Below, one piece after another: positions 1 through 6,681 of a stretch of DNA of 9,843 nucleotides (its first letter is position 1; every line of letters starts with the position of its first letter). The stretch lies in assembly GCA_014377055.1 (NCBI GenBank), contig JACMQJ010000220.1, forward strand, positions 1 through 9,843, read 5' to 3'. The stretch comes from Candidatus Sericytochromatia bacterium (GTDB lineage Bacteria; Cyanobacteriota; Sericytochromatia; UBA7694; JACMQJ01). A program made the position numbers and the translations under genes. The notes beneath the pieces were generated by a model. That model ran no database searches, had not been told where the DNA came from, and saw nothing but the letters and a program-made list of their open reading frames with translations.

Positions 1-54
1 TGTAATCATTTAAAATTAAATGTTAAATGGCATAATCTTTTCATAAGGTGAAAA

Positions 55-2286
55 ATGTTAGATACAAATAAATTAATCACAGATAAAACTATTATTTTAA
101 ATATATCAGGTATGTCTTGTGCATCATGTATTGATAAAACTGAAAAAGCTCTTAATAAGGTAGTTGGTGTTAATCAAGTAACAGTTAACTTAGCATCCGA
201 AAAAGCTAAAGTAACATATTCAGGAGAAATTAATAAAAACGATTTATTAGAAGCAATAAATAAAATTGGCTTTACTGCTAATTTTGAAATTAAACCAGAA
301 AAAAAAGAGCAAGAAAAAAAGCTTGAATTGGATGATTTAAAGTTAAAGCTTACTGTCGGTGTTGTTATTGCTCTAATTTTACTTACTGGTATGTTATCAG
401 ATTTAGGTGTAACTTTTATTCCTATGTGGTTTATGAATCCATGGTTTCAGATGGTAATAACTATACCAGTCCAATTTTGGGTAGGAGCAAGATTTTTAAA
501 TGGAGCATGGAAAGCTCTAAAAAATAAAACAAGTGATATGAATACACTTGTAGCATTAGGAACTTTATCGGCATTTACTTATAGCTCATTTGCTACAATA
601 ATTCCTGATTTTTTTATCAAAAATAAAATTACTCCACACATATATTTTGAATCAGTCGTAATTATTATAGTTTTGGTGTTAACTGGACGTTATCTTGAAT
701 CTCTTGCTAAAGCAAAAACTAGTCAAGCAATCAAGAAGTTAATTAATTTACAACCAAAAACAGCAATACTAATTAAAGATGGTATTGAAAAAAAAGTTGC
801 CGTTGAAGAATTAATATTAGGTGATATTGTTTTGGTTAAGCCTGGTGAAAGAATTCCTGTAGATGGAATAATAATAAAGGGTAGCTCAATTGTTGATGAA
901 TCTATGATCACTGGTGAAAGCATCCCTATTAAAAAAAATATTGATAATAGAGTTATTGGAGCAACTATTAATAAAAATGGTAGTTTTGAGATGAAAGTTG
1001 ATAAAATTGGTGAAAATACAATGCTTGCCAAAATTATTAAACTAATTGATGAAGCTCAAAGCTCAAAAGTGCCAATTCAAAAGCTGGTTAATAAAGTTAC
1101 TACTTATTTTGTTCCAACTGTTATCGTTATTTCATTAATTACTTTTATTTATTGGGCATTTATTGCAGGTAATTTTAGTCTTGGGCTTTTAAATGCCGTA
1201 GGAGTGTTAGTGATAGCTTGCCCGTGTGCTATGGGTTTGGCAACACCAACAGCTATTATGGTTGGTACTGGTAAAGCTGCTGAGCTTGGTATTTTAATAA
1301 AAAATGCTGATAGTTTAGAAGTTGCAGGAAATATTAATTCTATTGTTCTGGACAAAACAGGGACTTTGACAAAGGGTAAACCAGAAGTAACAGACATAAT
1401 ATCTGTCAATGATGATGAAACTAATATTTTATTAAAAGCAGCTTCATTAGAAAAAAATTCAGAACATCCACTAGGAGAAGCAATAATTTTTAAAGCTAAA
1501 GAAAAGGAAATTAACTTAAAGATTACAGAATATTTTTCTTCACTGGCAGGAAGAGGTATTACAGCCGAAATAGATGGTATTGAACATTATCTTGGTAACA
1601 AAAAATTAATGGTTGATCAAGCTATAGAAATTAGTATTGATATTAGTAAAAAAGCAAATGAATTATCCATACAAGGTAAAACTGTAATGTATCTGTGCGA
1701 TGAAAAAAATTTACTTGGCTTAATAGCTGTTTCGGATACAATCAAAGAAAATGCTCTAGAGATAATACAAAAGCTCAAACAGGAAAATATAGAAATAACA
1801 ATGTTGACAGGTGATAATAGACAAACAGCAGAAGCTATTGCTAAAAGTCTAGGTATCAAAAAAGTTTTTGCGGAGGTTTTACCAAAAGATAAATCTGATT
1901 ATATAAAAAAATTACAGCAAGAAGGCAAAATAGTAGCAATGGTTGGTGATGGTATCAATGATGCTCCTGCATTAACTCAAGCAAATCTAGGAATAGCAAT
2001 GGGAACAGGAACAGATATTGCCATTGAATCAAGTGATATAACCCTAATTAAAGGTGATTTACAAACCGTTATGACTGCAATTAATTTGAGTAAGAGAACT
2101 ATGAAAACAATCAAGCAAAATTTATTTTGGTCATTTATTTATAATATTATTGGTATACCAATTGCTGCAGGTCTACTTTATCCAATATGGGGAATAACTC
2201 TTAATCCTATATTTGCTGCTGGAGCAATGGGTCTTAGCTCTGTTTCAGTTATATCTAACTCTTTGAGATTAAGATATGCTAAATAA
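55..2286 (+). CDS. copA: Cu(+)-exporting P1B-type ATPase (CopA-like)
   Basis: ATP-driven export of monovalent copper (possibly silver) across the cytoplasmic membrane, for copper detoxification. The 743 residues carry one N-terminal heavy-metal-associated domain with GMSCASC at 19-25 (metal ligands C22 and C25). About eight membrane helices follow, near 99-120, 130-148, 162-180, 196-214, 350-371, 376-397, 689-708 and 712-734. The actuator TGES is at 286-289, the transmembrane CPC metal site at 389-391, the phosphorylation site DKTGT at 433-437 (D433), SEHP at 469-472 and GDGINDAP at 631-638. The Cu(+)-class signatures YN (696-697) and MxxSS (725-729) favour Cu(+)/Ag(+) over Zn/Cd. All catalytic motifs are intact and the length is usual for a one-HMA CopA. 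An AAGGTG Shine-Dalgarno at 45-50 supports the ATG at 55. No chaperone or copper-responsive regulator is adjacent. The gene converges on the exporter gene that ends at 2354. Confidence 0.96.
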   Translation: MLDTNKLITDKTIILNISGMSCASCIDKTEKALNKVVGVNQVTVNLASEKAKVTYSGEINKNDLLEAINKIGFTANFEIKPEKKEQEKKLELDDLKLKLTVGVVIALILLTGMLSDLGVTFIPMWFMNPWFQMVITIPVQFWVGARFLNGAWKALKNKTSDMNTLVALGTLSAFTYSSFATIIPDFFIKNKITPHIYFESVVIIIVLVLTGRYLESLAKAKTSQAIKKLINLQPKTAILIKDGIEKKVAVEELILGDIVLVKPGERIPVDGIIIKGSSIVDESMITGESIPIKKNIDNRVIGATINKNGSFEMKVDKIGENTMLAKIIKLIDEAQSSKVPIQKLVNKVTTYFVPTVIVISLITFIYWAFIAGNFSLGLLNAVGVLVIACPCAMGLATPTAIMVGTGKAAELGILIKNADSLEVAGNINSIVLDKTGTLTKGKPEVTDIISVNDDETNILLKAASLEKNSEHPLGEAIIFKAKEKEINLKITEYFSSLAGRGITAEIDGIEHYLGNKKLMVDQAIEISIDISKKANELSIQGKTVMYLCDEKNLLGLIAVSDTIKENALEIIQKLKQENIEITMLTGDNRQTAEAIAKSLGIKKVFAEVLPKDKSDYIKKLQQEGKIVAMVGDGINDAPALTQANLGIAMGTGTDIAIESSDITLIKGDLQTVMTAINLSKRTMKTIKQNLFWSFIYNIIGIPIAAGLLYPIWGITLNPIFAAGAMGLSSVSVISNSLRLRYAK

Positions 2287-2320
2287 TGATAATATACACC
2301 GCAAATAATCAAAAAACGTA

Positions 2321-2336
2321 GGGTCAGGTTTTACCT
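2321..2336. repeat. Short palindromic relic AGGT-TTT-ACCT in the convergent gap
   Basis: The 67-base gap between the two convergent genes contains GTAGGGTCAGG (2319-2329) running into the small palindrome AGGT/TTT/ACCT (2326-2336). The stem is only 4 bp and no T-run follows, so it is a poor terminator. The GTAGGG lead-in is shared with the hairpin at 6001-6024, which suggests a degenerate member of a small dispersed palindromic repeat. No other function is visible. Confidence 0.25.
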
Positions 2337-2353
2337 CTGCACTCTTACATAAA

Positions 2354-3433
2354 TTAACTAATCTCTTTTAAATGAGTCTTATATTTTATGATAGAAAAAA
2401 TAAAGTTATTCAATGCCATATCAAGTTGTTGAAAATCCGAAACAATTGCTAGTACTTGAGCATAAATATTTTTTGTTCCTTCATCACAACTCTGTATTTT
2501 TTCCGAGATTTGTTTTATTAATTCTGAATTATAGGTATTTTTTATTTCATAAATTTCATTTTCTGGATTAGAAATAATATCTAAAACATTTTTATACCTA
2601 TCTTCTGCAAGTATCCAATAAGAATCAACTTCATCTTTCCAATTCTGTGGTATTTGTGTATGAACAGGTGCAAGATTTTTTGATACAAAACTAATATCTT
2701 GAAGGTATCTGACACACATTTTTAAATTTTCAGTAACTCTGCACATGTACCAAACTTTAGGATAATTCATCCCCCCAGCTTGTTTTCTAAATCTAAGCTC
2801 TTTTTCAATATGATTTAACTCAACACTTAAATTACCTATTTCAAGATAAATATTTTCAAAATCTATATATAATTTACTCATTAATTCAATATCAACATTT
2901 TTGTTAGCTTGCTGTACTTGTTTAAATTTTTCAAACATTAGACTTGAATAAAAATTTATTTTATAATCAAAAAACCTTTTGTATCTAAAGAAAGATAATA
3001 AAAAATTAATTAATGAGGCTGATAAAATACCAAGGAATACAGAAGCCATTCTAACTTCCATACCAATAATGGTATTATTATAAGGCATAAGAATCATATA
3101 TAAAACCGTAAAAGATGCTACAATAAAATAATTTTCCCATTTCATCACTTTACATAAAGAGATCACTATAATGATAGCTATACCTGCAACAATAACACTT
3201 TTACCAAAGAATAATATTAATAGACTGGTAATTAATCCACCCAAAAAGCTAGCTATAAATTGCTCCATTCCAACAACCAAACCTGTATAAAAAGCAGGCT
3301 TAACGCATAAGATTGCAACAAAGGAAGCTGATAAAGAATCTTCTGATATTAGGCTTGAGAGGGTTATAGATAGTATTACTGCTGCTGCACATTTTAGGGT
3401 GTGTATATGTTTGCTTACGTTGTATTTTTTCAT
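2354..3433 (-). CDS. Aromatic acid exporter family (ArAE/FUSC-type) membrane protein
   Basis: Likely inner-membrane efflux protein of the ArAE_1/FUSC type; substrate unknown. Of 359 residues, the first ~148 form about six hydrophobic helices (roughly 13-30, 34-56, 60-78, 79-96, 101-118, 125-148). Glycine-rich segments such as GMEQFIASFLGG (55-66) and an arginine-led helix with FLG (128-135) are typical of the family's membrane half. Residues ~150-359 are soluble, charged and predicted helical, as in the C-terminal cytoplasmic domain of this family. The length fits the single-unit class found in Gram-positive and related bacteria rather than the ~650-residue YccS/AaeB class. The family call is from pattern memory without a profile search. 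The ATG at 3433 has no clear Shine-Dalgarno (only AAAAG upstream). The 3' end faces the 3' end of the copper ATPase gene across 67 bases, so a shared detoxification role is only a guess. Confidence 0.75.
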   Translation of the reverse strand: MKKYNVSKHIHTLKCAAAVILSITLSSLISEDSLSASFVAILCVKPAFYTGLVVGMEQFIASFLGGLITSLLILFFGKSVIVAGIAIIIVISLCKVMKWENYFIVASFTVLYMILMPYNNTIIGMEVRMASVFLGILSASLINFLLSFFRYKRFFDYKINFYSSLMFEKFKQVQQANKNVDIELMSKLYIDFENIYLEIGNLSVELNHIEKELRFRKQAGGMNYPKVWYMCRVTENLKMCVRYLQDISFVSKNLAPVHTQIPQNWKDEVDSYWILAEDRYKNVLDIISNPENEIYEIKNTYNSELIKQISEKIQSCDEGTKNIYAQVLAIVSDFQQLDMALNNFIFSIIKYKTHLKEIS

Positions 3434-3550
3434 CTTTTACTTTTATTATATTTATTTTGCTTGTCAATTCAGCTTATCAAAATATTATTTTACTTACAAT
3501 TATATTCACTTTAGTTGGTTAAATTGAACAATTATAAATTATAAGGCAAT

Positions 3551-3580
3551 AAAAAAGAGTAGACTTTTTGAGCTACCCTT
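3551..3580 (-). terminator. Intrinsic-terminator-like hairpin
   Basis: Read on the minus strand, AAGGGTAG pairs with CTACTCTT (eight pairs including one G-U) around a 10-base loop, and the U-run of six begins inside the 3' arm. It would stop transcripts coming from the right, either the proposed small RNA or read-through from the 706-residue protein gene. The stem GC content is moderate for such an AT-rich genome. Confidence 0.45.
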
Positions 3581-3711
3581 AGCGTAGAGATAGAGATTAT
3601 TTATATAAAGAGAAAAATAGTCCTCTTTAAGAAAAAAATTAGTTTAATCTCTTTAAATATTTATTTTATGCCTATTTTTTAATCATATTAATTATTTTTA
3701 ATTTATCTTAC
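3551..3711 (-). ncRNA. Candidate small RNA (~160 nt) with its own promoter and terminator
   Basis: On the minus strand, TTGACA (3743-3748) and TATAAT (3718-3723), 19 bases apart, would start a transcript near 3711. It would run through nested complementary segments: an outer 8-bp stem (3592-3599 with 3645-3652) enclosing a 7-bp stem (3606-3612 with 3623-3629). It would end at an 8-bp hairpin followed by six U (3551-3580). No open reading frame of note lies inside. I do not recognise a known RNA family. The stems are short and AT-rich and the promoter spacer is long, so the region could equally be the 3' UTR of the upstream gene or the leader of the exporter gene. Confidence 0.25.
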
Positions 3712-3717
3712 AATTAT

Positions 3718-3748
3718 ATTATATGAACTTTACTTTTAAACTTGTCAA
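3718..3748 (-). promoter_or_regulatory. Near-consensus sigma-70-type promoter, minus strand
   Basis: Both hexamers are perfect: TTGACA (3743-3748) and TATAAT (3718-3723). The spacer of 19 bases is longer than the usual 17. The -35 box sits in the loop of the 15-bp hairpin and the spacer contains one hairpin arm. It would drive the proposed small RNA, or a long leader for the exporter gene about 280 bases further on. The high AT content makes chance matches more likely. Confidence 0.35.
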
Positions 3749-3763
3749 TTTAAAAGTAAAGTT
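3726..3763. repeat. Perfect 15-bp inverted repeat downstream of the DUF3352-like gene
   Basis: Arms AACTTTACTTTTAAA (3726-3740) and its exact complement (3749-3763) flank an 8-base loop. It lies 27 bases past the stop of the minus-strand gene ending at 3791. The minus strand has no U-run after it; the plus strand has five T, two of them inside the arm. It may protect the 3' end of the mRNA or act as a weak bidirectional terminator. Its loop also contains the -35 hexamer described at 3718-3748. Confidence 0.5.
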
Positions 3764-3790
3764 TTTGTTAAAGTTGGTTAAAGAAAAAAA

Positions 3791-5911
3791 TTAATAGTTT
3801 GATAAGTAAAATACCTTTCCATCATTTTTAATAAAATTGCCTTTTTCATCTAATCCATATATTTTATAACTTAAGCATTCATTTTTTTTATCTTTTTTGT
3901 TATATTTACATTTTTCTGATTGATAGACTACCAAACCTTTTAGATTAGATTTATTTCCTTTATAGTTTTTGTAATCTTTATATTCAATATAAGAACCATT
4001 AATTCCCATACCTGTTTTAGCTGTAAAAGGATTTTTTACATCTTTAAAATATTTCCTCTTTTTTGATACGTTAATTAAACTTGGTAAATTATTTGCATAT
4101 ATTCCATAATTATCAACTGCATAAGTTTCAGCTATTAATTGAAATGTGTACATATTAGCTTTAGCAGTTGCCGTTCTTGCTCTTGATTGTGCTTTGTTAA
4201 AGCTTTCTACAGGAATAAGCTTACCAAAATCAATATTTTCTATGTCAGCCAAAAGAATCATTCTTGATGATACGCCACCGTCGCTACCAACATTTGAATT
4301 AAAGCCCATTGCTTCAAACTTTTTTAAGTTATCTAGTATATCTTTTGTATCTTTTTGACCAGCTAGCATAGGACTTAACATCTTAACTATTGTTGTGAGA
4401 TTGATATAACCTACACTGTTGTTACTTTCACCAAACATTTGGGTTAATTTTGTAAAAGATGTGTTTCCTGATAAATTAAAGTCAGGGGAGTTATTTGTAC
4501 TTCTATCAACAACAGATTTAAAAATTTCTTCATTTGAAGCAATAACCATATTATCCCCAATAAAACCATAAGCAGGTTGTATACTTGCTTGGGCTAATTT
4601 TGAATTTTCATTTGTAACAACCATATCAATATTTTTGTATTTTTTGTCAGTAACAAATCTCATTAACTCAGGGTTCTCTTTTTTTTGTTTACGATTACCC
4701 TTATCAGTTTCGCTTAGATCGAGACTAAAATCTTTCATCATGGTTATCATCTTTGCTTTGTCTTTAGGATTAATAAATAAGGCAAAGCCTGGTATTAGAG
4801 GACTTGATTCAGCATTAAAAACTCCCAATCCAAGATCACCATTAATATTATCCAAAAAACTAAAAGCGTCAATACCAATACCATCCTTAATCATTTTTTC
4901 AAGACCAAGTTCTTTTAGTTGTGGCATATAATCTTTTATATTTTTACCTGCATCTCTTAAATCAGAGCCAGCAGCAAAAAATAGTGCATTCTTTGGAATG
5001 TAGTTAATATATGTTTTAAAAGTACTAGGTTTACGATCTAAAACAAGCTTTCCGTATTTGCTGTCTTTATCCATGAGTGAATAAGATTTAACTTCAAATT
5101 TATTTGAGTCTAGGTTTATATTGAACATCATTGTATGAAAAGCATCTAATGATTCAAAATTAACCATTGATTTCATATCTTTTGATTTTTTTGCAAAATC
5201 TTTACTCTTTTTTAAGGATGCCATTAATTTATGAAAATTTATATATGCTTGTGATTCAAAATTATCACCTAATTTATTAAAACTTGTATTAAAATCTTCG
5301 GAGTATGTAATATTTGGAACTTCATTAGAATAACTTTTTAAGGCATTATTCAAAGCTGATAATTTATTAGAAACGACTACATAATTACCTATAAAAGAAG
5401 TATAAATATCTTCTTTATGTCCTTCTTTGTCACTACCAGTATATTTGTAACCAAAGATATCAGAATCTCTGTAAGAAGATTTTTCAATTTTCATTTTTTT
5501 ATTTTTTGAATATATTTTTTGTAATTTATCTTTGATAATATTATTTGTACTTTTATCTTTAAATTCTTCAATTAATAAAACTTCAGGCTCAAAATCTTTG
5601 GCTTCAAAATCAAAATTTGAAAAAGAAATAACTAAATTATCTCCAAAGTTTTTTCTTACTTTTTCATCAAAAAGAGCATTTAAAAATGTTTCTTTTTCTT
5701 TGAGCATTTCTGTAAAAAAATTGAATTTTCTTAGTGATTTATTCCTATTAAGTACAGACCAAGAGTTAGCTCCTGTTTTTATGTCCAAAACCATTAATGA
5801 ATCTTTTGGCACAAATTTGTAAGCGTCTGGTGTACCCTGAGCAAATGCGGATAGATTTAGAGAAGCTACCATTAGCATTGATAAGGTGATTTTTGAATAT
5901 GTTTTTAACAT
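3791..5911 (-). CDS. Secreted DUF3352-like protein with C-terminal pseudopilin-like domain
   Basis: The function is unknown. The 706 residues begin with a Sec signal peptide: KTYSK basic start, hydrophobic core 9-22, and signal peptidase I site AFA|Q after residue 24. The next ~540 residues resemble the DUF3352 family of cyanobacterial-lineage bacteria, with two repeats of a 'residue-scale self-assessment' fold: VPKDSLMVLDI (35-45) is echoed by IPKNALFFAAG (305-315), and FIGNYVVVSN (173-182) by FIGDNMVIASN (450-460). After ARTATAKAN (578-586) the sequence switches to a GspG/type IV pilin-like pattern: aromatic and YAVDN at 597-601, then KNPFT at 626-630, with two cysteines (C668, C679) that could form a disulfide. 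The prepilin leader and hydrophobic helix are absent, so it cannot be a conventional pilin. The start is supported by AAGG at 5921-5924, nine bases before the ATG. It is probably periplasmic or surface-located. The family name is from memory. Confidence 0.7.
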   Translation of the reverse strand: MLKTYSKITLSMLMVASLNLSAFAQGTPDAYKFVPKDSLMVLDIKTGANSWSVLNRNKSLRKFNFFTEMLKEKETFLNALFDEKVRKNFGDNLVISFSNFDFEAKDFEPEVLLIEEFKDKSTNNIIKDKLQKIYSKNKKMKIEKSSYRDSDIFGYKYTGSDKEGHKEDIYTSFIGNYVVVSNKLSALNNALKSYSNEVPNITYSEDFNTSFNKLGDNFESQAYINFHKLMASLKKSKDFAKKSKDMKSMVNFESLDAFHTMMFNINLDSNKFEVKSYSLMDKDSKYGKLVLDRKPSTFKTYINYIPKNALFFAAGSDLRDAGKNIKDYMPQLKELGLEKMIKDGIGIDAFSFLDNINGDLGLGVFNAESSPLIPGFALFINPKDKAKMITMMKDFSLDLSETDKGNRKQKKENPELMRFVTDKKYKNIDMVVTNENSKLAQASIQPAYGFIGDNMVIASNEEIFKSVVDRSTNNSPDFNLSGNTSFTKLTQMFGESNNSVGYINLTTIVKMLSPMLAGQKDTKDILDNLKKFEAMGFNSNVGSDGGVSSRMILLADIENIDFGKLIPVESFNKAQSRARTATAKANMYTFQLIAETYAVDNYGIYANNLPSLINVSKKRKYFKDVKNPFTAKTGMGINGSYIEYKDYKNYKGNKSNLKGLVVYQSEKCKYNKKDKKNECLSYKIYGLDEKGNFIKNDGKVFYLSNY

Positions 5912-5970
5912 TAATATTTTCCTTAAATTATAAATAAAAATATGAGGTTGTCTAAAAATTTTATTTTAAC

Positions 5971-5995
5971 AAAAAAACAGCACTGAGATTCAGTG
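5971..5995 (-). terminator. Intrinsic terminator after the TPR gene
   Basis: On the minus strand a perfect 6-bp stem (CACTGA/ATC/TCAGTG) is followed by CTG and seven T (5971-5977). It lies about 55 bases past the TPR stop codon at 6050 and would end that transcript before the DUF3352-like gene. It is built into the 98-bp inverted-repeat element. Confidence 0.5.
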
Positions 5996-6004
5996 TTTAT
6001 GTAG

Positions 6005-6031
6005 GGACGTTTTAATAAACGTCCTCTTTTT
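6005..6031 (+). terminator. Plus-strand terminator-like hairpin inside the 98-bp element
   Basis: A perfect 8-bp stem GGACGTTT/AAACGTCC with a TAAT loop is followed on the plus strand by TC and five T (6027-6031). No plus-strand gene lies upstream within 3.7 kb, so it has no obvious client. Its presence is better explained as part of the repeat element than as a local terminator. Confidence 0.35.
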
Positions 6032-6049
6032 AGACAGCCCCAAAGATAA

Positions 6050-6514
6050 TTAAGCTTGTTCAATCCATTTTAGCAGTTTGTCGTATTCAGGAACACTTTT
6101 GTTTCTTGACATTGCTTCTTTTAAATTATTTTTAGCAGATTCCAAATCCTGATCTCTACTCATAGAAATTGCTTTTTCAAATTCTTCTCTAACACCTTTT
6201 CTACCATTTAGCATATAGGCAAGAACCAAGTTATACTGAGCCTGAGCATTCATACCATCATATCTTAGAGCATTTTTGGCATAATCAATAGCTTTTTTAC
6301 GATCATTGGATTTGCCTCTAAGAATATAGAGCCAGCTTAGACATGTATAATAACTTGAATCTCTGATACTAGATTTCAGACCACTTTCAAAAGTTTCAAT
6401 AACTTTATCGTAAGGCTCACCACTATTATACTGCTGGATAGCTAAATTAAAGATCTCATCTTCTTTTTCAACTGTTTGAGTAGTATTTTCCTGATTTATA
6501 TTTTTTTCACTCAT
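6050..6514 (-). CDS. Small TPR-repeat protein
   Basis: A 154-residue cytoplasmic protein, with no signal peptide or membrane helix, made almost entirely of helix pairs with tetratricopeptide spacing. Repeats lie at roughly 20-47, 54-86 (containing a YYxCLSWLYILRG-like A helix) and 90-121 (AQAQYNLVLAYMLNG at 90-104), followed by a capping helix near 141-152. TPR units form protein-binding scaffolds, so the partner rather than this protein would define the pathway; none is identifiable. The first ~18 residues are polar and probably disordered. AGGAGA at 6523-6528, eight bases from the ATG, firmly supports the start. It has its own promoter (extended -10 at 6594-6602) and a terminator at 5971-5995, so it is likely monocistronic and not part of the diiron operon upstream. 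Confidence 0.75.
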   Translation of the reverse strand: MSEKNINQENTTQTVEKEDEIFNLAIQQYNSGEPYDKVIETFESGLKSSIRDSSYYTCLSWLYILRGKSNDRKKAIDYAKNALRYDGMNAQAQYNLVLAYMLNGRKGVREEFEKAISMSRDQDLESAKNNLKEAMSRNKSVPEYDKLLKWIEQA

Positions 6515-6532
6515 AAAAACTTTCTCCTAATT

Positions 6533-6667
6533 AGAGGAATAAATATATTAAAATACTAGATTTTAATATTGTTAGATAATGTAACGAACAAACATTATAG
6601 CATTTATCCAACAAAAAATTATTGTTTGTTATTTTTGCTAAATATTTGATAATTTAATTATTCCTCT
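6533..6667. repeat. Inverted repeat bounding the TPR/diiron intergenic region
   Basis: AGAGGAATAA (6533-6542) is exactly complementary to TTATTCCTCT (6658-6667), and partial similarity continues inwards. The pair encloses the TPR promoter and spans most of the 167-base gap. It may be a degenerate small element or simply chance in AT-rich DNA. Confidence 0.25.
6594..6602 (-). promoter_or_regulatory. Extended -10 promoter for the TPR gene
   Basis: The minus strand reads TGCTATAAT, a perfect -10 hexamer (6594-6599) with the TGN extension (6600-6602). The -35 region is not recognisable, which is common for extended -10 promoters. Transcription would begin near 6587, giving a leader of about 70 bases with a strong Shine-Dalgarno. 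An 8-bp inverted repeat, AACAAACA (6587-6594) and TGTTTGTT (6623-6630), brackets the promoter and could be an operator. Confidence 0.45.
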
Positions 6668-6681
6668 TAACTTGAGCTTGA

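Larger units (their letters stand above)
3434..3790. other. 357-base AT-rich intergenic region without a protein gene
   Basis: No convincing coding sequence lies here; stops are frequent in all frames. The region holds a 15-bp perfect hairpin (3726-3763) just past the 3' end of the 706-residue protein gene, a promoter-like pair on the minus strand (3718-3748), nested inverted repeats (3592-3652) and an intrinsic-terminator-like hairpin (3551-3580). Three direct repeats also occur: CTTACAATTATATT (3493-3506, 3707-3720), AGTTGGTTAAA (3513-3523, 3772-3782) and CTTGTCAATT (3460-3469, 3741-3750). A second, weak minus-strand promoter (TATAAT at 3499-3504, TTCAAT at 3523-3528, 18-base spacer) could serve the exporter gene. 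Confidence 0.6.
5944..6041. repeat. 98-bp MITE-like element with terminal inverted repeats and two internal hairpins
   Basis: The ends GAGGTTGTCTAAAAA (5944-5958) and the complement of 6027-6041 (GGGGCTGTCTAAAAA) match at 13 of 15 positions. Inside are two perfect hairpins: CACTGA/GAT/TCAGTG (5981-5995) and GGACGTTT/TAAT/AAACGTCC (6005-6024). The whole can fold as a three-way cruciform on either strand. It carries no coding sequence and fills most of the gap between the TPR gene and the DUF3352-like gene. The ends look like those of DDE-type insertion sequences, which would make it a non-autonomous derivative. No clear target-site duplication is visible, so this is unproven. Confidence 0.5.

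Noticed and set aside
1..54. A possible copper-responsive operator upstream of the copper ATPase gene
   Set aside because: Only 54 bases are visible; CATAAT at 31-36 resembles a -10 box but no -35 or dyad is convincing.
3458..3469. TTGACA on the minus strand close to the exporter start, with TATAAT following
   Set aside because: The spacer to the next TATAAT is only about 11 bases, too short for sigma-70 promoters.
3723..3794. A 23-codon plus-strand reading frame (ATG at 3723) after the DUF3352-like gene
   Set aside because: Most of it is simply the arms of the 15-bp hairpin, it has no Shine-Dalgarno, and it overlaps the 3' end of the opposite gene.
4146..5822. Several plus-strand open frames of 70-98 codons opposite the DUF3352-like gene, and similar ones opposite the copper ATPase gene
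   Set aside because: They are antisense shadows of well-supported genes, lack ribosome binding sites and have no recognisable domains.
5927..5954. TAGACA (5949-5954) and TATAAT (5927-5932), 16 bases apart on the minus strand, with the -35 box supplied by the end of the 98-bp element, as promoter of the DUF3352-like gene
   Set aside because: The implied start near 5920 would fall on or after the Shine-Dalgarno at 5921-5924, leaving no usable ribosome binding site. A promoter further upstream is more likely, although the match to consensus is striking.
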